NCBI GenBank assembly: GCA_005406025.1
Contig: BGZK01000703.1
Span: 246,407 to 310,406, forward strand
DNA: 64,000 bases
Reading direction: 5' to 3'
From: Eumeta japonica
Taxonomy: Eukaryota; Arthropoda; Insecta; Lepidoptera; Psychidae
The notes below the pieces were generated by a model. It was not told where the DNA came from, ran no database searches, and saw nothing but the letters and a program-made list of their open reading frames with translations. Position numbers and translations under genes: made by a program. Below, one piece after another: positions 24,262 to 35,789 of this stretch. Every line of letters starts with the position of its first letter. Within the stretch, counting starts at the first letter, position 1.

Positions 24262-25022
24262 ATGTAACGAGTGGTGTCGTGGGACACCAGGTAGGTGTTC
24301 CACGGCTCGGCAGGTGTTCGAAGTTCCTTCGGCTGATGTAGAATCGACACAATTTGCAAAATAAAATCGTGCTCAATTTTATGTAGGTTTTCTTGATTTT
24401 TCTCTTAAATTTTGCTGATTAGTTTTTATTTAAGTACAGGAAAGTATTAAGAAAATTCAGTATTTTAGGAAATAAAATAAATTACGTAAAATAAAAAAAA
24501 ATCGTAATTCAAATTATCAACTAAAATAACAAAATATGTCTCTTTATTTTTGTTTGACAACACTAAATTACATAGAAATAGAATAATTTCCCACTATTAT
24601 CACTGTCAATTGCATTCAAGTCACTTGTTAGTTCACTTGCCATTGTTACTATATTTATTATTGTTTTGACGATTTGAAATCATATGAAAATAAACGTGAC
24701 TACTCACGAATAAAATGTATCTATAATGTGAATATTAGCCACGTGCTTGTCCATGAATTCATGAGTATATACTATGCATTGGCGGGGTGGAGTGGTAATA
24801 GAGAGAGAAGTGATGAGAGAACGAAAAGAAAGAGGGCGAAAGAGAAAGGTATTATACACTACTCGCTTGTTTATACGACTGTCGCGCATGCGCACGTCTC
24901 ATTTAACGGTTTTATTCCACGGACTTTTTCTTACGGTTTTACTATCACATTTTTTTCAGTTCGGTCGCGCAGCAAAATCCCTATCTCCTCCAAGCCCGCC
25001 GTAAGGAACTTCGTTCCAAAAC
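24262..25022. mobile_element. candidate DNA element with gtggtgtcgtgggacacc and ggaacttcgttcc ends
   Basis: The left end carries gtggtgtcgtgggacaccag and ttcgaagttccttcgg; the right end carries gtaaggaacttcgttccaaa (about 25,000-25,022). The interior includes cgcatgcgcacgtctcattt and a purine-rich tract (24,790-24,850). I recognise the text as dispersed repeat sequence of Lepidoptera but cannot assign a superfamily. Overlapping frames on both strands are not considered genes. Confidence 0.5.
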
Positions 25023-25834
25023 GAAAAAAAATTATCTTATATATATTTATATATATTGGAAAAAAATTTCAATGATTTAAGTAATACTGATTAAAATGAC
25101 GTAACATGGTTTGGCACAACACATTGGACATGAGTATATTATAAATTTTAACTTATAAAACTTTATACACATCGCTCTCAATCGCTTTTACGATCGCCAT
25201 AGTAAATAGATGTAGAAAGCATTGAAAATGTGAGTAATTCCATAGCATCTCCAGTTAGTTACATACTTACTTCCAACGTGCTATAAAATCCGCACAATAT
25301 AAGAGAATAAGGCTTTTGTTTTTTGCCTCAGTCCCTATTGTAGTGGAACTTTTGATCTGACAAATTAATCCGTGAAAACAAATCATTCAGCTCGATAATG
25401 ACAGATGACAAAGGACTCTGATTAGCGGAACAATTGGTACCAGCAGCAAACTACAATATGACTTACCCTTAAATTTAAGTAAATTGTTTTATAAAATTAG
25501 CTTTAAACAAATAAAATCTCAGAAAATAAAAAAAAAGATACACCATATCTAAAAAGAATCTCTTTGCTACAACCAAGAAGGAATAAAGCATTATGGCAAC
25601 AGTGATGGTCGCAGAACGGGATTAATTGTAGTTTCGTTCAAGCTTCTATGAAAAAATACGATCATATGTAGCAATTTTAAAATTTCTGATTCTATAAACA
25701 ATAATGGCCCAAAGGCACGATTAATACACGACATCCCTTGATAACACACTGCAAGTTAAACAGTCTTAAATTTATTGAGCAAAGCTTATATAAGATAGAT
25801 ACCTTCGCAATTTTTTTTGTATTTTATATTGAAG

Positions 25835-25945
25835 GGCCGGAACCTTACACCCTACACGCTGGCCTAACGCGCGTTGGCACTGCTACAACATGCGCGATCA
25901 ACGCGGTGTCAAACTCGGAGGCAGACAGTTCACCTATTCTTCAAG
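25835..25945 (+). CDS. candidate orphan exon, unidentified
   Basis: A GC-richer 111-bp block (37 codons) is preceded by a strong acceptor (ttttttttgtattttatattgaag) and followed by a strong donor (TCAAG/gtaagg). In the frame open through it, the text is GPEPYTLHAGLTRVGTATTC and AINAVSNSEADSSPILQ. A neighbouring block at about 26,000-26,065 is also flanked by an acceptor (tttctaaattacag) and a donor (CATGCAG/gtaaaa), and the same frame stays open to a stop at 26,154. No family is recognised. It may be an exon of an unknown plus-strand gene or chance. Confidence 0.3.
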
Positions 25946-26871
25946 GTAAGGAGGACGTGGTTCAATCGAAACTCATTTCCACTTTTTCTAAATTACAGAA
26001 ACTAAATCTTAAAACTATTCATGAACTTTTATTCTTTACAATTTGCATCAACTGTAACTACATGCAGGTAAAACAATTCAGTTCATTTGTTTATGAGGCA
26101 GTGGAAGATGCCTTTGAACAGATCGATTCACGTTTTCACGCTTTAACCTTTTAAAGAATGTAAATATTTTTTTTATGTAAAATTCCACAACTTGATACTG
26201 TAAACAATTAGTAAAAGCCTATTTGTTTTGGGGTTGAGATCTTATAGATTTTTCTTTTGAGATGTTTACATATCTCAACCAGCCGTCGAATGTGCTCTAC
26301 GTCGATTCGTGGGAGTCATCTTGAGGATGTTTTCTTTTAGAATCCGAACTATCCAGACTTAACTGTTGTGTCCCCTAAAAGTTCTTAACTATTTGACGAA
26401 TTGCGACCATCAACGTCGCTGTCGCCCCAGTTCGTACGACAGAATAATCACACCATTTCTAGAAAATGGCTTATATCGAGTAATTTGATATCATTCTTTA
26501 ATTTGTCAATCTTTTTTATCTTTGCAAATGCCTTTTCTGTTGACTTTTAATTCTGTCTATTAACTGTTCTTTTCGCAATGTTCTGAATTTGTGTTTTGTA
26601 AGATATCATTATCGAAATTATAAACAGAAAAATGTGATATTTAAAAAACCAACACTTATAAACACAACTTCTTTTTAATTATCGGTCTCATTTTATAATA
26701 TTATTTTTTCCTACTCGACATCGATATATTATATACAAACTAAAACTCTATTTTCAATCACACTTACAGGAACTTAAATGACATTTATTTTGTAATATGA
26801 TTTTCACTACATAGAAGAAAAACCGAACGTTCATGACCGTCTATCACACATATTTTCAACTTAATTGAAGC

Positions 26872-27090
26872 CTATCGGTGTATTGTATCAATATATTTAC
26901 ATGGTTTAAATACTGTGGCATACCTGCAATATTCCCATAAATGATAACTGTCGTCGGGTTCTATAACCCCCACAGCTGGTATGTATCCGCCTACAGTCTT
27001 GTCAGGCCGAGCTTCTTCGCGGTGCATTCGGATGCCGCCGGTGCCCGCTATCGCCGATGCGACGACGACGTGCGCCACCGCCAGCTTGGC
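26872..27090 (-). CDS. unidentified protein-like frame in a GC-rich pocket
   Basis: The minus strand is open from just after a TAA at 27,093 to a stop at 26,872. It reads AKLAVAHVVVASAIAGTGGI, then RMHREEARPDKTVGGYIPAV, then GVIEPDDSYHLWEYCRYATV and FKPCKYIDTIHR. The composition is protein-like and unlike a random GC-rich frame. A canonical donor (TATTGCAG/gtatgc) lies inside it at about 26,924, so the part after WEYC may be intron. No convincing acceptor or start is seen upstream, and I do not recognise the family. It may be a lone exon of an unknown gene or a transposon fragment. Confidence 0.4.
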   Translation of the reverse strand, partial: AKLAVAHVVVASAIAGTGGIRMHREEARPDKTVGGYIPAVGVIEPDDSYHLWEYCRYATVFKPCKYIDTIHR

Positions 27091-27299
27091 TTACTTTCAG
27101 AAGTGCGGAGAAGATTAAGTTTGACACGAACCAGGAACTCCCCGGTCGCTCCACCCCCGCTGATCGGAACGAAACCGGATATCTTCCGATGCGAAAATTA
27201 CGCTTCAGTCACAGGGCCACCACCCGCTCTGCCCCATGAACTATTTGTATGGGGAATCACGACAGCACCATCCAAAAGGAAATTGTAATTTCTAAAAAA

Positions 27300-29369
27300 A
27301 AAGTAATGAACTAACTGGAAGTTCTTTTTTACTTTGACAACCTTAAAAGTATTTGTATATATATTCCATTATCATGCTTTTAAAAATTTCTTGGACCATA
27401 ACTATATCCACAATATATTTAAGTAATTCATAAAAAAGGCTTAAATAAAACATTAATACTTAATAAAATAACGTAATTTTGTTAACAATTTTTATTTTAA
27501 AACAGAGTAAAATACTTTTTTATCCACTTGGTTGATTTTATTTACATACATCGCCTAATAAATTTAAATCACATAGCTTTCTACTTTTTCCTATTCGCTA
27601 ATTGACTACTATCATAAGATGCGTTAATAACTTCTCATAATTGTAAGCCGTTAAGATATCAGATTATTAAATACCGTTGATTAGTTTTAAACTGAACTCG
27701 TGTAATATTCGGCAGCTAAATCCGTATCGTCCTTCGAGTCCCCTGTCAAAGTTTGATGATAATTATTACATTAGTCAACACAACGACAGCTAGAAACCAT
27801 AGCGCAAGCTTTGATAATTGGAGAAATATCTCTATCGTGGATCTAAACGGAAACCGGCCATAAAAATAATAGGCCAAAGACAACGGCGACGCAGGGCAAC
27901 GCTACACGTAATGGTGAAAAGCTACCTGCGTGTTCAGTATTCAAATAAATCTTGAACGTGAAATAACAAAGCAAGGTATGTCTTTTTTCTAAAAATATGT
28001 ACATTTGCGTCACCGATCCGAATTAAAATCAAACGAACATGTTACTATCATATTATTATACGACAATATGAACTTACGTCTTTAACATTCCTGGAACGTG
28101 CGTTGTTTGACTTGTAAGCGAAAACGAACCTTTTGTATCGAATCAAATAATTGACGAATTTTAAAGCATCGCTATCGACTTTCTAATGAGTAAGTTCTAA
28201 ACTTCGTTTTGTGTCGCGAAATTAATATTTATTATTTGCTTTTGAACGGTTTTGTGGTATTGAAAAACGACATTATCAGAGATTTAAAAGCAACTAGAAT
28301 ATACTCTAGAGCTTCTGTTTGGACGGGCCTGTTAATTTCAAGTTCTTGCTCAACACAAAATCTCAAATTAGTGTATCGCAGTTTCCTTGAAACTTAAAAA
28401 TTATGCCGATCTTCCTCCGAACTTTGCACATGTATATTGTCGAAACAAATACCATATGAAAAGGGAATAATTAGAAAGCAGAAGGCTTACCCTTTGTCAA
28501 GTCCTGGGATCACACACGCGGCACCGCTCGATTTGGTTTTTTATGTTATCTTTACCGCACAAGCGTTTTACACATCGCATACGTTGCAAGGTACTTAATT
28601 GTCTTGTTGATAACTAACAACAACAATAGCAATTAGCGACATACGTTTGGAGAGAAAAGTTAGTTATGGCAACTCTGCCAAAATAAAGTATTTGGAAAAT
28701 ACGAAAGTGCACACTTCATACATGCGCTAAAAGCGCTTCAGCGTTCAAGACGAATGCAGCACAAGTAAAAAGGAAACAAACTAACTTTAAGTTTAGTTTT
28801 AAATTTCCCCGAATTTCCTAGTTGATTTTAGTTTTTATTGATATCATTTGCATGACATTGAATTGATCAACCATTTTCAATCAATTCAATCAGGGGAAAC
28901 AGGTCTAAAGTGGATAAAAAGAACGATCTTGTTATATGAAGTATTTCGAATGTTATCGTGACCACACACGTGATCCATGCAATGTCTGGAACACACGGAT
29001 TCCCATAGATTTTTTTACAATCAGTTCTTTCTTTACATAAAGATCAAACTGATATTGTATAATACGCAATAAATGTTAATTTGTTATTATGATTAGTATG
29101 GTGTGTTAAAAGAGTAGTTTTATTACGTATCAGTGTACTACACATTAAAGTATAAGAGCGATATGCATACTTGAGAGGCATTCAAAGTTCAAGATAGCAT
29201 TAGTTTTTGGCAAGTTGAGAGTATTACTTTCAACTTACCAAAATACCAGATCCAATGCATTAAATGCGCTACCTCAAGCGCTTCGCATTATGATGTGTGC
29301 AAGTGGGCTAAAGAAAAATGACCATCTCTTAACAAACAAACTATATTAATTTTATAGCACTTATTTATC
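27300..29369. other. AT-rich intergenic DNA
   Basis: No recognised gene or element. A minus-strand splice-like junction (GACAAAGG/gtaagc) near 28,490 follows a small GC patch but lacks a convincing frame. Confidence 0.4.
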
Positions 29370-29850
29370 AATCCCGTTTCTTATCTGTTTGCCTGTTTGT
29401 TTATCTACTTGGTATTAAATCTGAAAATCGAATATCAACTGATTTCCCGGTGAGTTAGAAACTTAAAACTTACATAGTTTAGAACAGCATGGCCGATGCA
29501 GATCTGACGATAATGCAATATCGAGTCATTTTTTTTGTCTATTTGTGTATTTATTTGTCTATTCGGTACAAACAACGGAATCAATTTTGATCTAACTTCT
29601 CGATGAGCTTAAAATTTAGAAACTTAGAGTTTTGAACATTGCTCAGAAGTGGATGCCAACGCAATATCAACTCGATTTTTTTGTTTGTCTGTTTATTTGT
29701 ATATCTGTGCGGCACTTTGCCAATCGAATTTAATAACTATCCAATGAACTAGGTATTTAAAACTTTAAATAGACACGCTCAGAACTGCATCACTAATGCA
29801 GAATTAACGATAATGCAATACTGACTCATTTTTTTATCTATTTGGTAGTG
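29370..29850 (+). repeat. tandem repeat, about 3.2 units of ~150 bp
   Basis: Each unit contains 'aatgcaata(t/c)..gactcattttttt', a 'tgtttgtctgtttatttgt'-like stretch, 'aatcgaat..caactgattt' and 'gaacattgctcagaa'. Anchors 'tcgagtcat', 'caactcgat' and 'ctgactcat' fall at about 29,521, 29,668 and 29,821. Units are diverged, pointing to an old array. Confidence 0.8.
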
Positions 29851-30440
29851 TTCCTGTTCAGTAAAAATTATGCAATAGGTTGCCGATTTAAAATGAAGTG
29901 CGTAAGAAGAAGAAAAATAAAGATTAAGAAATAGAAAATAACCATTTAAATACATTTATAATATAGCACGTTTTAAAAACGGACCAAAAAAATATAATGT
30001 AATTTTACCCGGTTTAATATAGATTTCCAAGTCCGTCAAAATTCTTTTATATTTTATTTTGTGATTTTATTAGCTTTGAAAACCGTTGCAAAATTTAAAA
30101 CAAAAACTTGAGGCCCATGAAACAGGTAAGAAGTGTAGAGAGTAGACGTCGTTAAAAAAAATTCGAAAGGAACTCATATTTAAATTTGTCATTTCGTTTG
30201 CCGCGAGGTAATATTGCGATGCAGTGTACATAAGCACAAGATCAGCATGCAACCATTCTTAATAACAAAATGCCGAGAAGTGCCATGGGACACGAACGGT
30301 TACAACGAAGTTCCTTTCGCTAAGTATTATGTATTAAATAAAAAACGCAATAAAAGAAATTAACTATGTAAATAAAGAAATGGTAATAAAATCTTAATTA
30401 ATATTTTTTTCAAATTATTATAAAGCTAAATGCCACATCA

Positions 30441-30467
30441 AAAAATCAATAACATACATTGATTTTT
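30441..30467. repeat. 10-bp hairpin abutting the 5S fragment
   Basis: aaaaatcaat and attgattttt form a perfect stem with a 7-nt loop, immediately at the truncated end of the 5S-like sequence. Confidence 0.8.
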
Positions 30468-30560
30468 GGCGGTCACCCATCCAAGGATTAACCGCACCCG
30501 ATAGCGATTAACTTCAGTGATCATACAAGAATCGATGTATTAAACGGAAGGCAAGACTGC
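30468..30560 (-). pseudogene. 5S rRNA-derived pseudogene or SINE head
   Basis: The minus strand reads ...ttaatacatcgattcttgta, tgatcactgaagttaatcgc, tatcgggtgcggttaatcct, tggatgggtgaccgcc. This corresponds to about positions 20-95 of insect 5S rRNA ('TGAATACATCGGTTCTCGTCCGATCACCGAAGTTAAGC.. GGGTGACCGCC'). It includes the internal promoter region with many substitutions. Both ends are missing, and the expected GGGAACACC continuation is replaced by AT-rich sequence with a hairpin. It is a dead retroposed 5S copy or the head of a 5S-derived SINE. Confidence 0.85.
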
Positions 30561-31629
30561 GAAGAGCTTTTGAAATGCTAACTATAGAAAAAATGTCGTG
30601 TCGGGCACTTTTTTCGGCCTAGCCTTCTTTCGCCAAGCGTCTGGAGTGTAACGTGCGTTGATGAACTTCATTCAAGAATTTTTCTCTTCTTTTATCTAAA
30701 AGAAAGGTTTCGTGTATCTACACGGCTAGCTTATCTTAATAGTAATTTCCTATGAGGCATCCCCGTAAGTTTTCACATGAGGAGCTGTCCCGGAGGGCTC
30801 GAAAAAAACTTCCGATGAGTATACGCTTCGTTGTTGTAACATTTTCTCGTTAACGACACAAACACACTGCGCAGAACGGCCCCTCGGCCGAGAGCGGAAT
30901 TAAAGCCACGAAATGGAAAAAAACGAATTGGCCCGCCCCGCGCCAGTGAGTGTTTATGAAAAAAACTCCGCAGTTAATAGTCGACGTGTCGTAAAAAAGG
31001 TCAGCCTGATATCGGGGCGCTATGGGCGAGCGCACCCCCGCTCGCCGACAACGGGGTTCCGTAACATTATATCGACAAGGAGAAGTCCGACCCGGATTTT
31101 TAATATTGTAGGTGTCGAATTGACTAATGCAGGATTACATTTCTACTTTGTATAATGTCTAATAAATAGAAGATGAAATAATACACTAAATGTATATCAT
31201 TATTTTAGTAACTGTCACTACGATAATACAAAAATTAAACGATAAAAATCGCGACCAGCAGTGCAGGCAGCTTTTGAACACAAAAACAGCTATTTATGAA
31301 ATTAAGGTATTGTATTGAATTCAAATGAAATACATACAAAAACTCTTTTTTTAATTTAATATAATATAAAACTTCTGAGGAAATTTAGAATTCTTGATTT
31401 GTGAATTGATTTGGAGATTGTTGTTGAACTGAAATTGTTTTAAAATGTTATATTTACTCATTCTCTGCGCAGTTTATTAAAACTGTCTTTTCACTTCATC
31501 GATAGACAGAGGATTAGCAGTTATTAAAATAAAATTTTATATTGTATATTGCGAGCATAATATTCTATTGATGTCACTAATGTAACTTTGTCCTTTTCAG
31601 TGAAATATTCTTATAGCACATTCGAAGGT
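30561..31629. other. intergenic DNA with a GC pocket at 30,860-31,090
   Basis: The pocket has open frames on both strands (minus 61 codons, plus 80 codons) with no family resemblance and no clear splice sites. The word 'caacgaagttccttt' near 30,303 belongs to the ggaacgaagttcc family. Confidence 0.4.
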
Positions 31630-31860
31630 CAAATGGGTAGACAAGCCTTTAGAAACGAAATAGTCACCGCCGCCCATGAATACTCACAACCCTAGAGAAG
31701 ACAACAATGCATTGCTGGTCTATTAGGGGTTGGATCGGGTTGATGGATGAGCGATAGGGTGGGAATCGGCCACCGGAACTCTGACTCACTAGACACATCA
31801 CGTCAAACCAGCCAATTTTTGTACTGCATCCAAGTTGGTCACACTATGTCTCTACCGAAA
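31630..31860 (-). mobile_element. lepidopteran SINE-like element, copy B
   Basis: On the minus strand it contains the sequence corresponding to 'gtattcatgggcggcggtgac' and, in the body, 'agtgagtcagagttccggtgg' and 'ggctggtttgacgtgatgtg'. It is clearly homologous to the copy at 43170-43500 but more decayed. Confidence 0.65.
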
Positions 31861-32219
31861 ATTAATAAAAAGTATTTATTTAAATACAAATCAATTACAA
31901 TTATTAATAAAATAATAAGTAATTAAAAATAGATAAATGTAAATGTTATCCTATATTTGGATAAAACATTGAAATACAATTTTATAAAAACGTGTTTTAA
32001 TTTTCGCAATGGCAACTATGAACACAAATCGTTAGCTTGAAAACGATATCAGAGTATATAATGCAAATTCACGATTAATCTAATCTATATAATTTTACAA
32101 ATAATAATACATATAATTACATATGATAATGCGCATATAGCGCATTGAATTAAAACATTCACTGTTACAAGATGTAATTATTGGTAATTCTTTATATATT
32201 TTATAAGTATGATAAAAAG

Positions 32220-32640
32220 GATCGCAATCATGTCCCACTCCCTTCGGTACCCTACAGCGCTATCGGCGCTCGTGTTGAATTTTTTATCGGCGCTTGTATC
32301 TTGTAAAGGGCGTGTTAGGACGAAACTGCAGCTGTTTACATAAGGAACGGTGCGCCCGGGAAATTGTTTCTCTGAATTTAGGGCCGTTTACCTCACTAGC
32401 TTCCCGCTCGTTAAATTTTTATTCGGTTAGTTTATTCACTAACCGATGTATAAATTCAGATTTCGTGGGCGTACGATGCGCAAGATATCACATCCGAGTT
32501 CGCCCGGCAAGTATAGCGAGACTTTCGTTGCTTTACGTAGCGCTGTGGCCTTCTTTAAAGTGATTGCTACGGTACTCACCGTCTATGAGTACTGTAGCAA
32601 TACAGCGTAAACAGGGATTGGTGAAGTGTAATTTTAAGCA
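32220..32640. other. GC-rich pocket with hairpin at 32563-32601
   Basis: Unidentified. It contains repeated 'tatcggcgct' words near 32,260-32,295 and a hairpin attgctac-n-gtactca / tgagtac-n-gtagcaat (15 of 16 bp paired, 7-nt loop). The plus-strand frame at 32,294-32,563 has no known domain. Confidence 0.45.
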
Positions 32641-32989
32641 CACTACATTCGACGCAATGTTGTATTTTTGATGATTAATTTATTAAAAATAAAATTCATG
32701 AATTATTGTAATTTCTACCGAAAAATAGTGATACATCAACAGTTAGCTGGAAAGAAATTAGTATAGCAATTACTTATGAATAAGAAACGTAAATATTTTT
32801 TGATTATCCCACCCAGGTTATCGTGTTTCTCGAAATCATCGATTTCACACTTGGGGAAAACATCACAAGAAAACAAAATGATCCCAAAAAGAGCAACACT
32901 CAGACTGTTAATTGACAGTCGAGGTACAGGGACGTTTCTATTAATTCAGTCATTGCGATCACAAAGCGTTTCGGCACGTCGTAGCCCAG

Positions 32990-33180
32990 AAACTGGGCAT
33001 CAACCCGCAGTAGTTACGCGCGCCGCCCGCCGCCACAACCGCACCAATTTACAAACCCGAAGTTTACGCCGACCTTATAAGTAGTGAGTAGAGGGCCCGC
33101 GTCGGCGCACGTTAAACATCGCCGACGATAAACTTTCAGTCGTAGTGCGTGCGCAATATTCGAATGTCGCCGATTCAAGA
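32990..33180. other. GC-rich pocket
   Basis: CpG-rich stretch with 'cgcgcgccgcccgccgccac' and 'gccgacgataaactttcagt'. No lasting frame; nature unknown. Confidence 0.35.
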
Positions 33181-33589
33181 ATGGACACTATACAGAGAAT
33201 GTTCTTAAAGTTTAAGGGTCGTATTAATAAACATCACTCAAATGATGCGCCATCTCAAGATGTAACTTGGAAGCGAGACATATATAATTTTCTATAGCGA
33301 AACACAATAACCGTCTTCGCCTTTCCACGCTCAAGATGGAAAGCCACATTTAAGTGTGCTTTACTAATACGACCCTTAGGCACTAAAAATTATACTTATC
33401 GGTTAATATTAATAGCGAGGAGGACCAAGTTCGGCTATTGAGAACGGCCTCAATTAAGTGCACTATCGTAATCAGAATCTGGAGCGGAACGAAAATTCGG
33501 GACCGAGGTTAAGAACAGAATTAAAATCAAGAAGAAGATATTGAATTTTACATCCACGCGGACAAAACTGTATCAAATGTAAATCTTAA

Positions 33590-34365
33590 AAAACTGGTCT
33601 AGAGCATGTCCGACCATACTCATTATAGGGTTCCGAAGCCATTGTTACAAAAAAAATACACTACAGATGAAAAAAGTGTGTTTTTGCACGTTTTCCATGT
33701 TTCTCGCACAGAAAAATCATAAGCACTTTAATAGCTTATAACTAGAAAAATAAGTGAGTGTTTCGACTATTACTATTGAACTAGTATAAACTAAAGTCCA
33801 TCAGCAAAAGAGCGTGTTTTCACGGCACTTACGCCATTTTGTTGAGAAGCACAGTTTTTCGGAAAGAACTAGAAAACAGTATATTCGATCAAGTTCGAAA
33901 TAATTTACTTTAAATGTATTTATTAAGCGTTACATTCTCTATGTTTTTTTCATATTTTTTGGAAACACATTTTAGAAAATAAAGGACACAATTTGTGTAA
34001 CTTTCAGAGCTATTATTTCCAAAATTATTTACGTAATGAAAAGTTTTTAAAAACCTTAAAGTATTTTTAAAAGAATTGTCGATACACGTGGATGTTTGCT
34101 GAATAATATTTTTTTTCAGCTACTGGTACATGTATGGAGTGCCCTCCCTAGAAATATTTATTTCTGTTATTTAACTACCAAACTAAGTAGCGGCTTATAC
34201 AAAACAGCTACACTATTAATTTCATCAATATAATAAGTCTTGTAGGTTTTGAATAAAATGCCTGTGACTTACGGATAGATGGATAAATGGACGAACGGAC
34301 GGGCGGACAGACATGTTAAAACTATGAGTTCCGTTTTTGCTATTTTGGCTCGGAACCCTAAAAAC
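33590..34365 (+). mobile_element. 'agggttccg ... cggaacccta' repeat, copy 1
   Basis: Begins aaactggtctagagcatg, has tatagggttccgaagcc about 40 bp in, and ends ttttggctcggaaccctaaa. The widespread lepidopteran family 'aactggccaag..agggttccgta ... tacggaaccctaaaa' has the same ends, subterminal inverted ends and a 'gacggacagacgg'-type run before the 3' end (here 34,285-34,315). The interior is longer than usual and non-coding. A second copy lies at 35027-35789 in the same orientation. Confidence 0.82.
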
Positions 34366-35026
34366 AGTAATTGCTAAATTTGAATTTCCACCCATTAAAG
34401 GCGAAAGTTAATTATTAGCTTAGAAATAAAAATAGAAATGAAGTGAATTATTAATCTTGAAAACAATAATTAAGTAAGTTAATGTGCTCATTTATTGTTA
34501 TTTACTAGACTTATGTAACGACATAAATTACAGGCCAGTAGTACGGGAGAGCTAGTGCTATGTTCTAACTGATTACTGTCTAGCACAATGTTTGAATGAA
34601 GATAGCCCTCATGAGCAGTGGTACCCGAGGTTTATATAGAATGCGACGGCAGAGGAGGAGGTAAATTGTGTGTCTCGAGAAAGTGGAACTCCTTCTTTAT
34701 GCCATGGACGATTTGGATTTGGATTAGAATGGCAAATGCAATGCAAACGCTAAACGTGGTAGGCACACGCTTATTTTTTGAATTGTTAATATGATGAACG
34801 TTATTTATAATATAATAAAAGAATGTCGTTTCTTTATGCGTTTCTTTAAATATTTATGCGAAAAAAAATTTATAGTGTATGTGAATTTGCCTAAAATGGA
34901 TATTTTACCTTATCATGTCGACATTCGAAAATATTGTTTTACCTTAAGTATATAAACAATTTTTTTTTAATACTTCAGATCCGAAGAATAGAAGCGTATC
35001 AGACATCACTATCTACATAAAAAAAA
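34366..35026. other. spacer between the two repeats
   Basis: Contains a GC-richer patch at 34,600-34,770 (ggatttggatttggatt), otherwise AT-rich. Nothing recognised. Confidence 0.5.
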
Positions 35027-35789
35027 AAACTAGCCAAGAGCATATGGGACCATGCTCAATATAGGGTTCCGAAGCCATTATTGTAAAGAAATGCACTACA
35101 AATGAAAAAACTACATTTTTACACTCTTTTTAATGTTTCCCGCACATAATAAATATAAGCACTTTAGTCACCTATAACTAGAGAAACAAGTAGGTACATC
35201 GACTATTACTCTTGAAATAGCGTAAATTAAAGTTCATCAGCAAAAGAGCATCCTCATGGCACTTACGTCATTTTGTTGAGAAGCGCAGTTTTTCGGAAAT
35301 AATTCAAAAACTGTATATCAGATGATCTTAAAAATAATTTTCTTTGAAAGTTTTTATCAAGCGTTATCTTTGCAATTTTTGTTCATATTTTTGAACGTAG
35401 TGTTTAAAAACTAAACGGGGATAGCCACAATTTATGTTACTTTCTAAGCGATTAGTTCAGAAAATACTCATTTAACCAAAAAAAAATCACTGAGAAACCT
35501 TAGTTTTTTTTTAAAAGAACTATCGAAATATGTACCATACGGTAATTTTTACTGGAAATTTTTTTTCAGCTTCTGTTACATATATGGGGTCTCCTCCCCA
35601 CCCGAAATATTTAATTTTGATATTCAACTACGAAACTAAGTAGCGGCTTATACAATGCACCTACACTACAAATTTAATCAATGTACATCTTGTAGTTTTT
35701 GAGTAAAATGCCTGTGACATACGAACGGACGGACATGACAAAACTACAAGAATTCGTCTTTGCCATTTTGGCTCGGAACCATAAAAAAT
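35027..35789 (+). mobile_element. 'agggttccg ... cggaacccta' repeat, copy 2
   Basis: Starts aaactagccaagagcatatg, followed by atagggttccgaagcc, and ends ttggctcggaaccataaaaa. It aligns end to end with the copy at 33590-34365 at roughly 75-80% identity by eye, so the longer interior is shared and belongs to a real subfamily. No protein-coding frame. Confidence 0.82.

Noticed and set aside
28480..28560. Minus-strand candidate exon ending GACAAAGG/gtaagc
   Set aside because: The donor is good, but the only usable frame is short, the acceptor is poor and the peptide matches nothing.
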